Of a stretch of DNA of 64,000 nucleotides, positions 23,955 to 35,691 are shown piece by piece. Each line of letters starts with the position of its first letter. Within the stretch, counting starts at the first letter, position 1. The stretch comes from Melieria omissa (Eukaryota; Arthropoda; Insecta; Diptera; Ulidiidae): contig OZ020267.1 of assembly GCA_963971225.1 (NCBI GenBank), positions 119,343,891-119,407,890 on the forward strand, written 5' to 3'. A program made the translations under genes and the position numbers. The notes below the pieces were generated by a model. It was not told where the DNA came from. It ran no database searches and saw only the letters and a list, made by a program, of their open reading frames with translations.

Positions 23955-24573
23955 TTAAGACAGGTTCTCACCTTGTGGATCCGAAAAAGTGCACTTTTTT
24001 TTCAAATTGAATGAATCAAAAAAGGGGAGGGGACGTCCATCAGTGGCGGCATGTCGGCGAGGAGGTGTCCCGCTACCGGAAGTGATTTCGTCAAAACCCG
24101 TGATCTGAAACACAAAAATCAAACACATTCTTAATGTGTACCGTATTATCTATTGAATGAACTAAGATCATGAAAAAATAAAATAAAATTACAAAAGTTA
24201 TGAGGTTTTGAAAAAAAAATTACGATTGTCGCATTGTTTTGTTCACTTATTATTTTTTTAAATAAACAATTTTCAATATTTTTGGCTGATCGTAGTTCGT
24301 TTATTAGAAAAAACCCATTTGGTGACGATTGGTTCATTCCAGCGCCTTCAATCACTTCCGTTAGGTCCGAAAATGTGGTTCTCAGAAAAACGCGTTTAAA
24401 GTTTAAAGCGCGCTCGACCGGTGCTCGACACTGCTCTATGTAACGGCCTGTAACTTTTGTAATTTTTCAAATTTTGATCTGAAATTTCTGGAGCACATTT
24501 TTGAAACATATATCTACACGATAAGGCAAACAAAAATTGTTGTTTTTCCCCACAAGGTGAGAACCTGCCTTAA
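23955..24573. mobile_element. TTAA-bounded non-autonomous element, family 1 copy B
   Basis: It begins TTAAGACAGGTTCTCACC and ends GGTGAGAACCTGCCTTAA, and is inverted relative to copy A at 1579. It is shorter (619 bp) because it lacks a block of about 75 bp next to the left end and about 19 bp near the middle that copies A and C keep. No coding potential. Confidence 0.8.
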
Positions 24574-24689
24574 GAAATAGCTTGAAAAAATAAGTGCGTG
24601 AAGTGAAAGTATATGTTTGAATATCTATAAATAAAAATTCAAGTAAAATGTCGGAAATCCTAAGCAAAAGCTATTGTTTGGTTTTATTA

Positions 24690-25160
24690 TCCGAATATTG
24701 GGTTTCGGCCCAAATAAGTGGTTTCGGTTTCAGTTTTGGGCCAAAAATTGCCCGACAATTTTCCGAAACTTTGTAGAATATTTTTTACATTTTATTGTGT
24801 GGCGAGTGAACAGCTTGTCAGTGCAGCCTAGCAGAGATGCCACCAATGTAAATAAACTAATTTTTTTTAGCATATAATATTAAATTGTTTAATTTTGAAT
24901 AGTAGTGAGTAACATACAAAAGGGTAATTTTTTTATGTTTATGTTTTTAAAAATTGAAAAAAATTGTTTTTTTAATAAATATTTTTTATTTATGTTATGT
25001 TTGTTTGTCTGTCTTTTATTTACTTGAAGTAAAGTCTGTTTGTTGAAAAAAATGCTTGATATGGTGATTTTTATTTCAACTAGAAAGTTTCGGTTTCGGC
25101 CGAATATTAAAATAAACCGAAACTCGGTTTCAGCACAGTGGTTTCGGTCGCACAATAGTT
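24690..25160. repeat. Dispersed CCGAAACCGAAA repeat, copy 2
   Basis: Shares the body of the repeat at 11855-12235. It has a fuller left end with GGGTTTCGGCCCAAATAAGTG and the right end GTTTCGGTTTCGGCCGAATA. An extra AT-rich block of about 60 bp lies near 24940. Probably a non-autonomous DNA transposon with inverted CCGAAA-rich ends. Confidence 0.6.
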
Positions 25161-28066
25161 TTTATCGATCAGGTCCATTGTAAAACCCTACCGGTTACCG
25201 AATTGACTTTGGTAGTCAATGTCTGTTAAAATCGCGCAAACACATAAAAGGATGCTGACAAGCTAACAAAGCCGCTGCAATGACGCATGTCGCCAATTCG
25301 CCGATGCGCACAGCGAATTCGAGTGCCTGCGCCGCTCGTATGGCCCGAACACATTCAAGACGGCAGCGACACGGCCACACAACTTCACGATGGCGCTTTC
25401 TTCGACTGTCGCCGTGTAGTCAACTACGTGATTACACTTAAAGCGGCAGCAACGCTATCTCAATCATATTTTTGAGCTTCTACACACAAATTTTAATGTG
25501 CTTCGGTGTAAAATAAATTTAAAACAAATGCAAATAGTAAAATTTAACTGAAATAGTAGTAGTAGACAGACAGTAGTAGTAACAGACAGAAAGCTAATTT
25601 GTAATTGTTGTTCAAAGCACATCGAAAAAGTAGGAAAACTGTCATTAAAACTACATGTTCTAAAGCAGTAAAAAGTTCTATGTTTGGCGACAGCGGCAAA
25701 AATAATCGTCCACATATGAACGCTCCGATTCAGCAGTCGTGTCGCTGCCGTCATCTATGTGTTCGGGGCATTACCCAGCGTTCACTTGTGCTGCCGTTCT
25801 CGTCCGGCTGGCCAGCCAGATATCAGCTAAATGTAAATATATTTCATTGCACCCATTAAGTACATGAAGACACCCAGACGACGTTCTTGAATTCCAATCT
25901 GACACCACTGCTCTGCCGCGGCGACTGCGCGCCACTTCACTACCTGAAGCACCAGTCACCAGTCACCAGCCGCCTGTGCTCTGTGCACTTACGAGTTGTG
26001 GCGACTTTTGTTATTAGCGAAATTTTTAATGTGCAAATGATTGTAGCTACAACAGGGCACACACTCGCGTACAATGCGCCACAGCATCGACGGCCAGGGT
26101 TACCAGCTGCTTTTCCGCTGACGCTGGGGCTGATGTAGATCGATCGATTTGCGCCTGGTCACTCTGCACGACCAGGTTGCGCCTAGATGGATCTTATTAG
26201 TGCGCGACAGTGGTACCAGCTCTTTCGTGGAGCCTTGGCCGGCCCGCCAAGGAGCCAGGGGCGAATTGCAAGTGCATGTATGTATGTACAAATGGCCGTC
26301 GCACTTATTAATGCTGTAATAAATGGCAATGCATTTTTATTATTGCATTTCTTGGGATGAGTTTTACGGCGCTGTTGCAATGATGCAGTTGTGCTGGCAG
26401 CTTACTGCCTGTGAGGCACGGCGCGGCGCGGCGAACATGCAAAATCAAAATGCGAACGAACACTGGTCGGTTGAGCAGGCGGAGATGCACTTGATGGCTG
26501 GATCGGAAAGCGATGTGACTAAGGACATGCATGTGGCATGCGAGCGTGCGGCGATGCGAGTGCGAATGCGAGCCAGCACTTCTCGGCGACTGAGGTTAAG
26601 GGCTGGTCGAGAATGCGGTGCGAGGATGTGCGCTGCTGATGCACGCAGTCCGTCAGTCATGTGTGCAAAAGTAATTATTTCATTTGGCTAGCAATGAAGC
26701 AATGATGTTGCAATTCTCGTTGCCGCGTTACGAATTGTGCGCAGGTACGACGCGCAGGGTAACATGGCACTCAGATTGACGGGTTGGCGGCGAAGCAGGC
26801 TCGCGCCTCACTTTGGCCATCGGGAAAAATAACAATGAAAATAATTAAACGTTATTTTGAGCAGTTCCTAAGCAAAGTGCATGACGCAAGCGAACACTTG
26901 ACCGGAACATGTACAGTGCATACATACGTGCTTATGTACTTACATTTAGTACATACTACACAACAAAGGGTATACATATATACAAGTACGATTTAAACAT
27001 CGTAGGAAGGAGTACTTTTGGGCTCACTTTATCTTGTTCTTGGGTGGCGCGACGGGTAGGAGAAGGTTGAAGAGGATTGGAAGGCAGAATACTTTTCGGC
27101 TCGGTATATTTTGAGGCCTTTAATTTTTTAAGGAAAAAGTATGAAAAGTGATGAAAGTGACTATGGTACATTTTTGCAATTATTTCGATGAGAATGGGAA
27201 CCACACGAAACGCGAACCGTTTGCGAAAACGGAAACTAAGTTTTAAAAGCGGTTTGTGGATTCGAAATCAGCGCTCCCTAATTACCGTAGAACTAATATC
27301 AAACCCAGCAAAGCCATTTTGCTGTTGATCAGTGTTATTGGAAAAAGTTATAATCTGTAAGCGCAATACTAGAAAGATATGATGCTGGATGCTGGAGAAC
27401 ATCCATCTGAATATGAAATAAAATTCATAATTTAAATTGCCGCTACGCGTTATTGTTGTTGAATATGTTCATTTTCGTTAATTGCGTTAATTTTCAGTGA
27501 CATTTTGGATTGTTTCCGCTGGTACTTCAGCCATGTCCTCACGAAAAGATCAACAACTCATCTTCAAGGGCGAAACGTGGCCATTGGAAAATAAAAAATC
27601 TGTTAGTTAACAATTTTGTTAACGATTTTTATTGTAAAATATGGCTACTTCCGTGCAAGAACGTCATAACTCAAAACTATATCGTTTCAAACAAATTTGA
27701 TTGGAAAATTTGTGAAAACAAGCACTTCAGTGTACTTCCATGGTATATTTACTTACATATGTACGTGTGTAAAAGTATAGATTTTTGCAACGTCGCATTG
27801 ACAGATCTTATTCAGACATTCACAGCGTTGCAATAAACTCCAAATTCTCTTTGTTAAACTATGACGTTTTTGCACCGGAGAAGCAATATGCCTATTTTGT
27901 TTACATTTGCGTTTGACAATGGTAAAATAACAGGGTTTTAGTGTTTCAAGCTACAAAACAGACATTTTCAAGATGCGTTTAGTGCTGTTTATAAAATAAT
28001 TACTTTAAGAAGAGTTAAGTGAAAGAAATGTAGATGTAGGTTTATTATTTAGAAGGCCTGATTGAC
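25161..28066. other. Non-genic stretch with a GC-richer island at about 25.3-26.8 kb
   Basis: Several frames of 60 to 120 codons cross the island (the longest 26323-26691 on the + strand), but none shows a recognisable domain, a good splice context and a convincing start together. It may be regulatory DNA or untranslated exon. From 27000 to 28066 the sequence is AT-rich and featureless. Confidence 0.35.
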
Positions 28067-28330
28067 GGTTGCGCTATAGAGTTCGTCGACAGCTTTTGCT
28101 ACCTCGGCTGCACAATCAAGGCGGACGGCGGAGCGAAAGAAGATGCCAACTGCAGGCTGAGTAAAGTCGCGGTCGGGCAAAAACACCTGGAGAAGGTCGG
28201 ACTCTACGCGAACTAGCCGCTGTCAACACCACATGGGGCGGCGTGAAAATAACAGCCCAGAATCGTGTAAGATGTGTCTTATGGAACTGTCTTGGGGAGG
28301 CCCTATGCTCCAGAGAGGACTGCACAAGAG
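28067..28330 (+). pseudogene. Non-LTR reverse transcriptase fragment
   Basis: Translation gives GCAIEFVDSFCYLGCTIKAD followed by GGAKEDANCRLSKV, resembling the FxYLGxxIxxDGG segment downstream of the catalytic domain in non-LTR reverse transcriptases, then HLEKVGLYAN and a stop. A further stretch to about 28330 reads VKITAQNRVRCVLWN with ALCSREDCTRG. It is a short orphan fragment directly abutting the TTAA element at 28349. Confidence 0.55.
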
Positions 28331-28348
28331 GAAACAATTTAGAAGGCC

Positions 28349-29061
28349 TTAAGGGGGCTTTCCCGTTTTTTCGTCGATTTTGGAAAGACAGTTTGATAAA
28401 ATGTTGTAATTCTTTTTTATTTTGTTTGTCGTTACAATAGTGAGTTGAAAAAAATTTTTTTTTTGGAAAAAAAAAACAAAATGGCCGCCGGCTTGCCAAG
28501 TACTTATGTTGCCTTGTTTGGAAAACATACTCCCAGTTTTTTACACTTTTCTCGGGTACGGTTTATCTGAAATCAAATTGACCATCATTTTCATTAATTA
28601 CATAGTTTTAGTTATCGCACATCGGAGGATTTTTGAAAAATTTCAACTTGGTGAAATTTGGCGCAAATTTGAAAAAAAATCGATTTTTTGCAAAATTTTG
28701 GTACTAAAAGTGTTGTTAAAATCGAAATTTCACAATATTGAAAAAATCCTATGATGTGCGATAAAGAATTCATTTGTGAACACGTGAAATTCAGTTTTAT
28801 CCAAATCGGTTCATTAGATCCGAAAAAAAGTGTAAAAAACGTCACAAAAACATGGTTTCGAGAAAAACGCGTTTAAAGTTACAATACTCGCCGCGCGGAG
28901 TGTACGCGAGGCTGTGCGCGCCGAAACATTTTTGGCTATAACTTCAAAACTATTGCATATTTCATTATGAAACTTTGACTTCATATTGTTATAGTATTTA
29001 TAAATCGATTTCTGTAAAAAAAAACATTTTTTGAAACCGAAAAACGGGAAAGCCCCCTTAA
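28349..29061. mobile_element. TTAA-bounded non-autonomous element, family 2
   Basis: TTAAGGGGGCTTTCCCGTTT at the left and AACGGGAAAGCCCCCTTAA at the right form near-perfect inverted ends with TTAA at both borders. The 713-bp body has no transposase. It keeps an internal GAGAAAAACGCGTTTAAAGT like that of family 1 (GAGAAAAACRCGTTTAAAGT), and is about the same length, so the two families may derive from related parents. Confidence 0.8.
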
Positions 29062-30002
29062 GTCGTATTTTATCAAACTGCAGAGATACTGATTGGCTAC
29101 CGATGTAACATCGTTTAGAGAAATGTCACGAAACAAACGCCAAAATTCATGATTTCTGTCAAAAACATTATCTTTTGATTTAAACAGTTCAAGCTTTCGC
29201 TGACATCCGAAGTGTATACGAAAGATATGAGCCCATTGTTGACACATGAACGGTTGTTGGATTTATGAATCACTCTTCGGCAGGTTGGTCGCGCATGCGC
29301 GTTTGGTGACACTCCGCCAAGTTGCCAGAATCCTGCGTGCACGTAATACTTAAGCAAATTGCGCACAATTATTTTGGGTATATGTCCAATGGCCGAGTCT
29401 TTTTTGCCGTTTCCGCAATTAGAAGCAGATGCTTGTGAAGTATCTGTTTAATATGCCAATTGCTCCTGTACCGGTATCCACCGATCTCACTTGATTGTCA
29501 ATTACCGGCGAATCATTTGTCTTGATGCACAATGAATGCATAATGAGCCTGTACGGCCAGCAGTGGTCTGCTGTCTAACAACGTGTGCACTTTTGTTGCT
29601 GTCAAACTCTGTACTTATGTATTACATATGTATCTGTTATATATGTATGTATTGCATGCAATTTTTAGTATTGCGTTGCGCATATTCACAATATGTATAA
29701 ACCGAAAGCGAAAGGCGCGATTGGAGCCTTTAAGTCGAATTTGCTGGGAATCGTCTTGCAACATTTAATTCTTGCCAGACAAATGTCTGCGCTGTCCATG
29801 TGACAAATATTCGCAAATTCGAACAGCGTTTGCTATGGACCGCGACAAGGGCCGTGGAAGGAAGTGCGCAGCGACTGCAGTCTGGCAACATGTGCGTCCT
29901 TTTTTGCACACACCGAACACAGTGTACAACGCAAGTACTTAATTCACGCAAGAGCCATCAGCGCACCCAAAACACACACAAACAAACACCACGTGCCTCA
30001 GC
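29062..30002. other. No gene seen
   Basis: Short frames only. The last 8 bases (29995-30002, GCCTCAGC) are the left target-site copy of the hAT-like element that follows. Confidence 0.4.
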
Positions 30003-30893
30003 CAGGGGCGTAGGCAGAACATGGTCATGCGGGGGTTTCAAAATGTATTTTTAAGCAAATTTAGTATTACGTGCGGTCTAAAGTAAACAGGACTTTTAAA
30101 GTAGAACCTTTTTGGTAGTGTCACCCAGTGTGTTGGAAAGGTACATTTTTTTTCCCAGATTTTCAGTCAATGCTTCATGATATTTGATTCACTGGGAATT
30201 AACAACATTAACCGAAACATTTTACTTAATGAATCAAGTTTACTGTGGTGGTTGTTTATGACGTGGCAGAGTTCGTTACTTGTTTACGCGAGATTTCAAA
30301 ACATGAGAGCATAAATGTTGGCCAACTGAAATCGGCGATCACTGCAGATTCTATCAAAACTATGCATGAACTCATTATAAATGCTTCGAAACATTTCATT
30401 GAAATTTGTTTGTACAGTTTGTTTTGCACAAGTTGACTGACGATCAGCACTTATGACCGATTATTTTTTTCTAATAATCGCATTTAAACATCAATCACTC
30501 CTCCTATTCATCTGATTTTTCAAAAATGATGATGATGTTTCGATGAAAGGAAAGTCTATTGAGAACATAGAAACCTTGAGATATTGAAAAGGCTTGTACC
30601 GACATCCTGAAAGACATTCCGGCCAACTATCTAAAACATTCAAAAGACATGCTTTTGGGCCAGGGAAACCGTTATATTAAGTCCGAAGGGGACTTAAAAA
30701 AATCTAATCGGGTTCGCAAACAAAATTTGTTGTTATTATTTTATTATAATAGATTGTTTATAGATGAAAAGACATTTTTTAGTCTGGAAATGTATGTAAC
30801 ATGCATAGTGATTAAAAATTTGAATGATTGAAAGGTATGGGGGGTTCGACACCGAAATCAAACCCCTCAAAACCCTCTTTGGCTAAGCCCCTG
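30003..30893. mobile_element. hAT-type element remnant
   Basis: It starts CAGGGGCGTAGGCAGA and ends TCTTTGGCTAAGCCCCTG, an imperfect inverted repeat of hAT type (CAGGGGCNTAGNC). It is flanked by 8-bp target copies GCCTCAGC (29995-30002) and ACCTCAGC (30894-30901), identical at 7 of 8 bases. The 891-bp interior has one frame of 63 codons (30245-30436) that might be a transposase scrap but shows no clear domain. Confidence 0.8.
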
Positions 30894-30901
30894 ACCTCAG
30901 C

Positions 30902-32385
30902 GCTGAAAGTGTTCATTCGATTAAAAGCACTGAAAGAAATTCTCGGAAAATATAAAAGCTTGACGCTCATGACTATAAAAAATTACTAGTAATTCTCCAT
31001 ACTTTAAGCATTTTGATAAGTATTTACATAGCGTTATAAAGGAACCATTGGTATAAGTTAATTTTTAGTTTGTTCACAGCAGTACGACAGACACCACTTC
31101 ACTTCAGTTCGTCAGGTGTCCTAGCAGTATCTATGCAGTTTGCTTTTATATACATAATTTATATAAAACACAATGAAGTAGGCACTTTTTAAAAAGGTCC
31201 TCGGCAAACATTTTTTAAATGCATAGGTTATGTTTATAGGTTTAAAAACGTAATTGAAGTTTGTCGATAATTTACATAAATTGTGTTGTCAGGATACATA
31301 AAATCAGGAATATTGTTTAATGTTTAAAAAAGTGTATTATCTAGTTTTTTAGTAGAGATACACAACAGAATATCTAGTTTACATAATTGTTGTTGTCTTT
31401 TAGATGCATCTGCACAGTTAAAGAATTTTAGTATATAGTTACCCCTTTGAAGCCGATAGCCCTGGCAGCTAGGGCTCTTTTTTTTAATTATAATTTTAAT
31501 TGTAATTAAAAATAATAAATAAATAAATAAAATACCTCTTTGTTTCGCCCTGATCGGGGTGAATATTTCGCAGTGCACGCGCCACGATTTTTCGGTGTAG
31601 CGAGTGTACGCGTACCTGCTGTAGTTGCACAAATTTTTTTCAATTCAAATATCATAGCCGCATGCATTAAGCGCTTCTGCAAATTAAGCAAAAAGTTTGC
31701 GAGTCTTTCGAAAAAGGCAACAAACAGCGTAAACAAGCCAAGTGAGCGGAACGTTTATCGTAGCCTTGACTTTGAAAAATATTTTGTATACTTGACTTGG
31801 CTGTGTGTAGTGAGACAGAAACAGGAACGGAGCCCGGGCGCCCCAGACCGGAGTCCGCGCAGCAACATAGCCATAACGATGAGGACGGATGGAATGTTCA
31901 CATGTACGTAAATATGTATGTATGTGGCCGCAGAAGTGTGTGCACATTAGCAACACATCTACATACCTTCATATCTACGTACATGCAATAGTATGTAAGT
32001 ACGTGTGTGTTTGCGGTCGCAGGCGCATCGAGTGGTGGTGATGCTGCCTTCAAACAGTCGCCATAGGTCGACGCTGTGAACTTACTTGAAAATATGGCAT
32101 TGCACATCACACGACAGTCGCAGATTATATGCATTAGGCACTCATCCAAACCAAATCGAATTTCATCAAGTACCGCATTGGCGATGCTTGGCGCGTACGG
32201 AGTTTCCGCTGTGTTGCATCCGATTACTTAGTTGCGCGCTGCTCCGCTTTGCATCTCACTTGGACATTGCAGCATGCTTCACTTGCCATCCTTCACATCT
32301 CTGCATGCACACGAATATATCGCATCGCCGACGCTGATGAACAGCTAATCGAACTAACAGCTCAATTTTTCTGTTACACTTTCAG
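30902..32385. other. No protein gene; GC-richer from about 31.5 kb
   Basis: AT-rich up to about 31500, then a mixed region with AAATATGTATGTATG-type repeats and a 123-codon frame (31540-31911) that is not recognisable. It could hold a distal untranslated first exon for the candidate exon at 32386. Confidence 0.35.
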
Positions 32386-32572
32386 ATGTAAACCGGCTGG
32401 ACGAGCTGGGCTTATTTTTGTTTAAAGAGAACAGACAATAGAAAAAGTGCAAAGTGCGCTAACGACAAACAAGCCAAAAAAAATTGCTTGAAAATAGGAG
32501 AAAAGTCCAAAGTGTCCGCCGCGATTGTTGCAAAGAGTGTAGCAGCAGGCAGAGTTTTTGCGGAACCAACAG
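32386..32572 (+). other. Candidate untranslated internal exon
   Basis: A strong acceptor precedes it: GAACTAACAG as branch region, then TTTTTCTGTTACACTTTCAG. The 187-bp body, rich in AAAGTGCAAAGTGCG-like leader sequence, ends CCAACAG|gtactt. The first ATG is followed at once by TAA, so it would be noncoding. It lies upstream of Ca-beta on the same strand and may be a leader exon of a long isoform. No transcript evidence. Confidence 0.3.
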
Positions 32573-35449
32573 GTACTTTTACTTTAATGCTTTATCACCC
32601 ATTCTCACTTATCATCGTATGTAGTCGAACCCTTTTTTTAAGAAGAACTTACTATGAATCATAGTTGGCACCTTTTCTCGGCGGAATATCTTGGCAGAGA
32701 GCTATGCTGAAAGCGAATTCCCTAGAAAAAGTTCGCAGAGCACGTAGCAGCGTAGCTCTACCTTCCTGCAAAAAGGACAGTATGAGACCTACTACGAAGA
32801 CAGTCCTGGAAAAGGGAGTATATGCTTCTGAAATCAATGGGATCGACACGATTCACTGAATTCCTTTCGATCTTTTTGGGAAGGAAGGAAGGCATGTCTG
32901 CTCCGAGCGGCTGCTCACCTTACCTTAGAGTCATGTTGATTTTTAAATGTACCACCTAGGATATTGAAAAACAAGTCCTCAGGCCAATTGATTTTCTGAT
33001 AGAGTGTACATTTTTCCTCTCTCTCTTTCTCCATACATATTCTACAGAAAGTTTGAGTAGTCACAGTCAGTCAGAACGTTAATCATGGTCTCACCTGGTC
33101 CCTTTTAATTAACAGAAGCTCTTTAGAACGATGAATGTCAATACAAATATCATATCACAGTTTGTCAAGTAAATGTTTGCAAACTTGAAAAAGGTAGATA
33201 AATTATTTTGGAAAGCTTATAAATATAACAGACATTGCAATATTTTGAATTTTTTTAAATATAGATTATTAGTTATGTCTATTTGATACGTGAACAGTGT
33301 AAAAAATAAAAAAGGAATGAAGCTAAATATATTTCAAACTGTCAAAAAATTCGTCTTCTTTCAAAACCAAGATTGCATTGAAAATTTGGCGCCGTACAGT
33401 TCCGAATAGTTTCATGAGATACATCAATTCCGCATTATATTTTTGTATATCCAAAGCCATTTCACTTATTGAGACACGGGGGTTTTCACGAACTTTTCAG
33501 ATGATTTTTCTTTCTACTCTGATTATTTTTCTTTCTTTCATCAGAGAGTTTTCTGGGTTGTCCAGGAGATAGTTTCAAATCAATTCGCCCTTCAATACGC
33601 AAATAAAATAGACATTACTTTGATATTATATAAGAATGAAATATTCAATTAATCTGTATTTTTCAAATAATTCCAAAATATTGCAATTTCTGTTATATTA
33701 TAAGCTTTTCAAAATAATTTTCTACCTTCTTTAAATTTACAACCATTTACTTGACAAACTGTAGATAGATTTGGAATATTGTTCTCCAACTGCCCCCTGC
33801 GAACCATTCTTCACCACATAAACAAAATTGTTCCCCTTTGGGTCGGAATTTGAAAGATTCCAGTCGTTATTATACCCAATCTTTTGACTATTCTTCAAGA
33901 TGCTTTGGTTGTTATGTATGAATCTGATTTTCTGAACATTGTTACCAGCTGATTTTTAATGAATATTTTGATTTATTAAAGATTGGCAAAACATCACCTG
34001 TTACTTAATTTAAAAAAGGGGCGAAACTACACGCTACGTTTGCCATCTCAAGCCACATGATGTAATGAAACCCGAGGACCACTACACCCAAGTCTATAAA
34101 ATATGGTATTTAAGAAGTGTTGAACTCTTTGAAGGAGATTATCTCAAGAGAACTTCCGAGTTTACGCCGTATCGCATTTCGTTGGGATTACGAGTGGGTT
34201 CCACATTCAAACACATTGGCCTCTTATGCGTCCTGCTTTCATTCGTTAACGCATCAATTGACATAATACCTATGTACGTGTGCATGCTTGGTCATACACA
34301 TGCATATGTACTAAGTATGTGTACGTATATAAGAGACCTGATGTTTGCATTCATGCTTAGATCTCACTCTTTCACTATGCGTTCAATTATTAGGATGCTT
34401 TGATATAGAAAGGTCTGCAGTAGCGTATGAAATATTTGAGACCATGGCCAAATCAATAGTTTTTTACAACAAATTCCTAAATATTTTTTACAAAACAATG
34501 CACATATAACAACAAATTGCAATATCTAAATAAATTGTCTTATATATACTCGCAAACTCGTTTTTAAATACGCCCACGTTAAAATTTTTGTTTGACAAAC
34601 AAATATTTCATTTGACCTCAAAATTTTCCAATTCTTCAAGAAAAAAACTCAAGCATTCGAGATTATTTTGAGAATTTGTCGTTAAAAATTTATATCAAGA
34701 AATTGTTTGTTGTGTAAGTACAGATTTTATTGTTTTGAATCAACATCACATCATTTAAATCAGCAAACATCTATAATAGCCAAGTGAATATAATTATGTG
34801 TCGTATTCAAACTACTTAATATTCAAACTAAATTAAAATTAACTCATAACCAGCATTTACAACGAAATCGGCGAGATGAAAATATTCGGAAGATACTAAT
34901 GCATGTCGGGCAAATAGGTAGATGCGACCGTACTCGTACTTTCGCACACATACCGACGTATGTGATTATGTGTATTTGATTTGTAAGTTTGTTAACTGAC
35001 AGCGCGACGTCAGGCAGGTTATGCATGCAGGTTATGTTTTTTAAGTTATTTGTTAAATGTTTTAAGCTGAGCTTTGCAGAAGGTTTGCAGGGGAATAATG
35101 GGAATTGTGCCGAGGACGGGCCACCCGATCACCCACAACAAGGACGTTGAGTAGGAATGGGAGTATAAGAAGCAGAGCAAAGGAAAAATTAAATGAGCAG
35201 TTTCGCTGTCTAAACAAAGACAGTAATAGTGACGTGTCTGCTCGAGTTTGGTACAACTCCACCCAAGGTACGTGGGCAGTCCGATCAGTCCTTAGCCCCA
35301 CCGCCCGATGGTGCCACTATCGTAAGAGAAATTTACTATCGTGTAGTACATCCTCGTAGACAGCTACTGTCAAAATTTCAGCCATATTGGATTTGTGGTT
35401 TTGTTTTGACTTTTAGAAAAAGAGCAATATCGGTCGGTGATTCGCCAAA
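32573..35449. other. AT-rich DNA, no gene seen
   Basis: Short frames only, none recognisable. Simple TATGTACGTG-type repeats near 34270. Confidence 0.4.
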
Positions 35450-35691
35450 TTGGTCGCATTAGGCTACGAACAGCTGCCCCATCCACCGTATTCTCCAGAT
35501 TTGGCCTCGTGTGACTTCTTTTTGTTTCCAAACTTGAAAATGTCACTCGCCGCGCAGAAATTTGAGTCGAATGAGGAAGTTATCGCCGCCACGGAGGCTT
35601 CCAGAAAACGTATATTTCAGACGGGTTAAAGAAGTTGGAGCATCGCTGGGTCAAGTGTATCGAGTTGAAAGGAGACTACGTTGAGAAATAA
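35450..35691 (+). pseudogene. mariner transposase C-terminal fragment
   Basis: Reads LVALGYEQLPHPPYSPDLAS with CDFFLFPNLKMSLAAQKFES (third catalytic Asp in SCDFF), then after a frameshift GLKKLEHRWVKCIELKGDYV ending EK and TAA. It is a 3' end of a DD34D mariner, different from the two other mariners here. Nothing upstream of about 35450 belongs to it. Confidence 0.8.

Noticed and set aside
26323..26691. 122-codon frame starting MAMHFYYCIS
   Set aside because: Cys/Met/Arg-rich, unlike any family I know, in a GC-rich patch. Not supported by splice sites.
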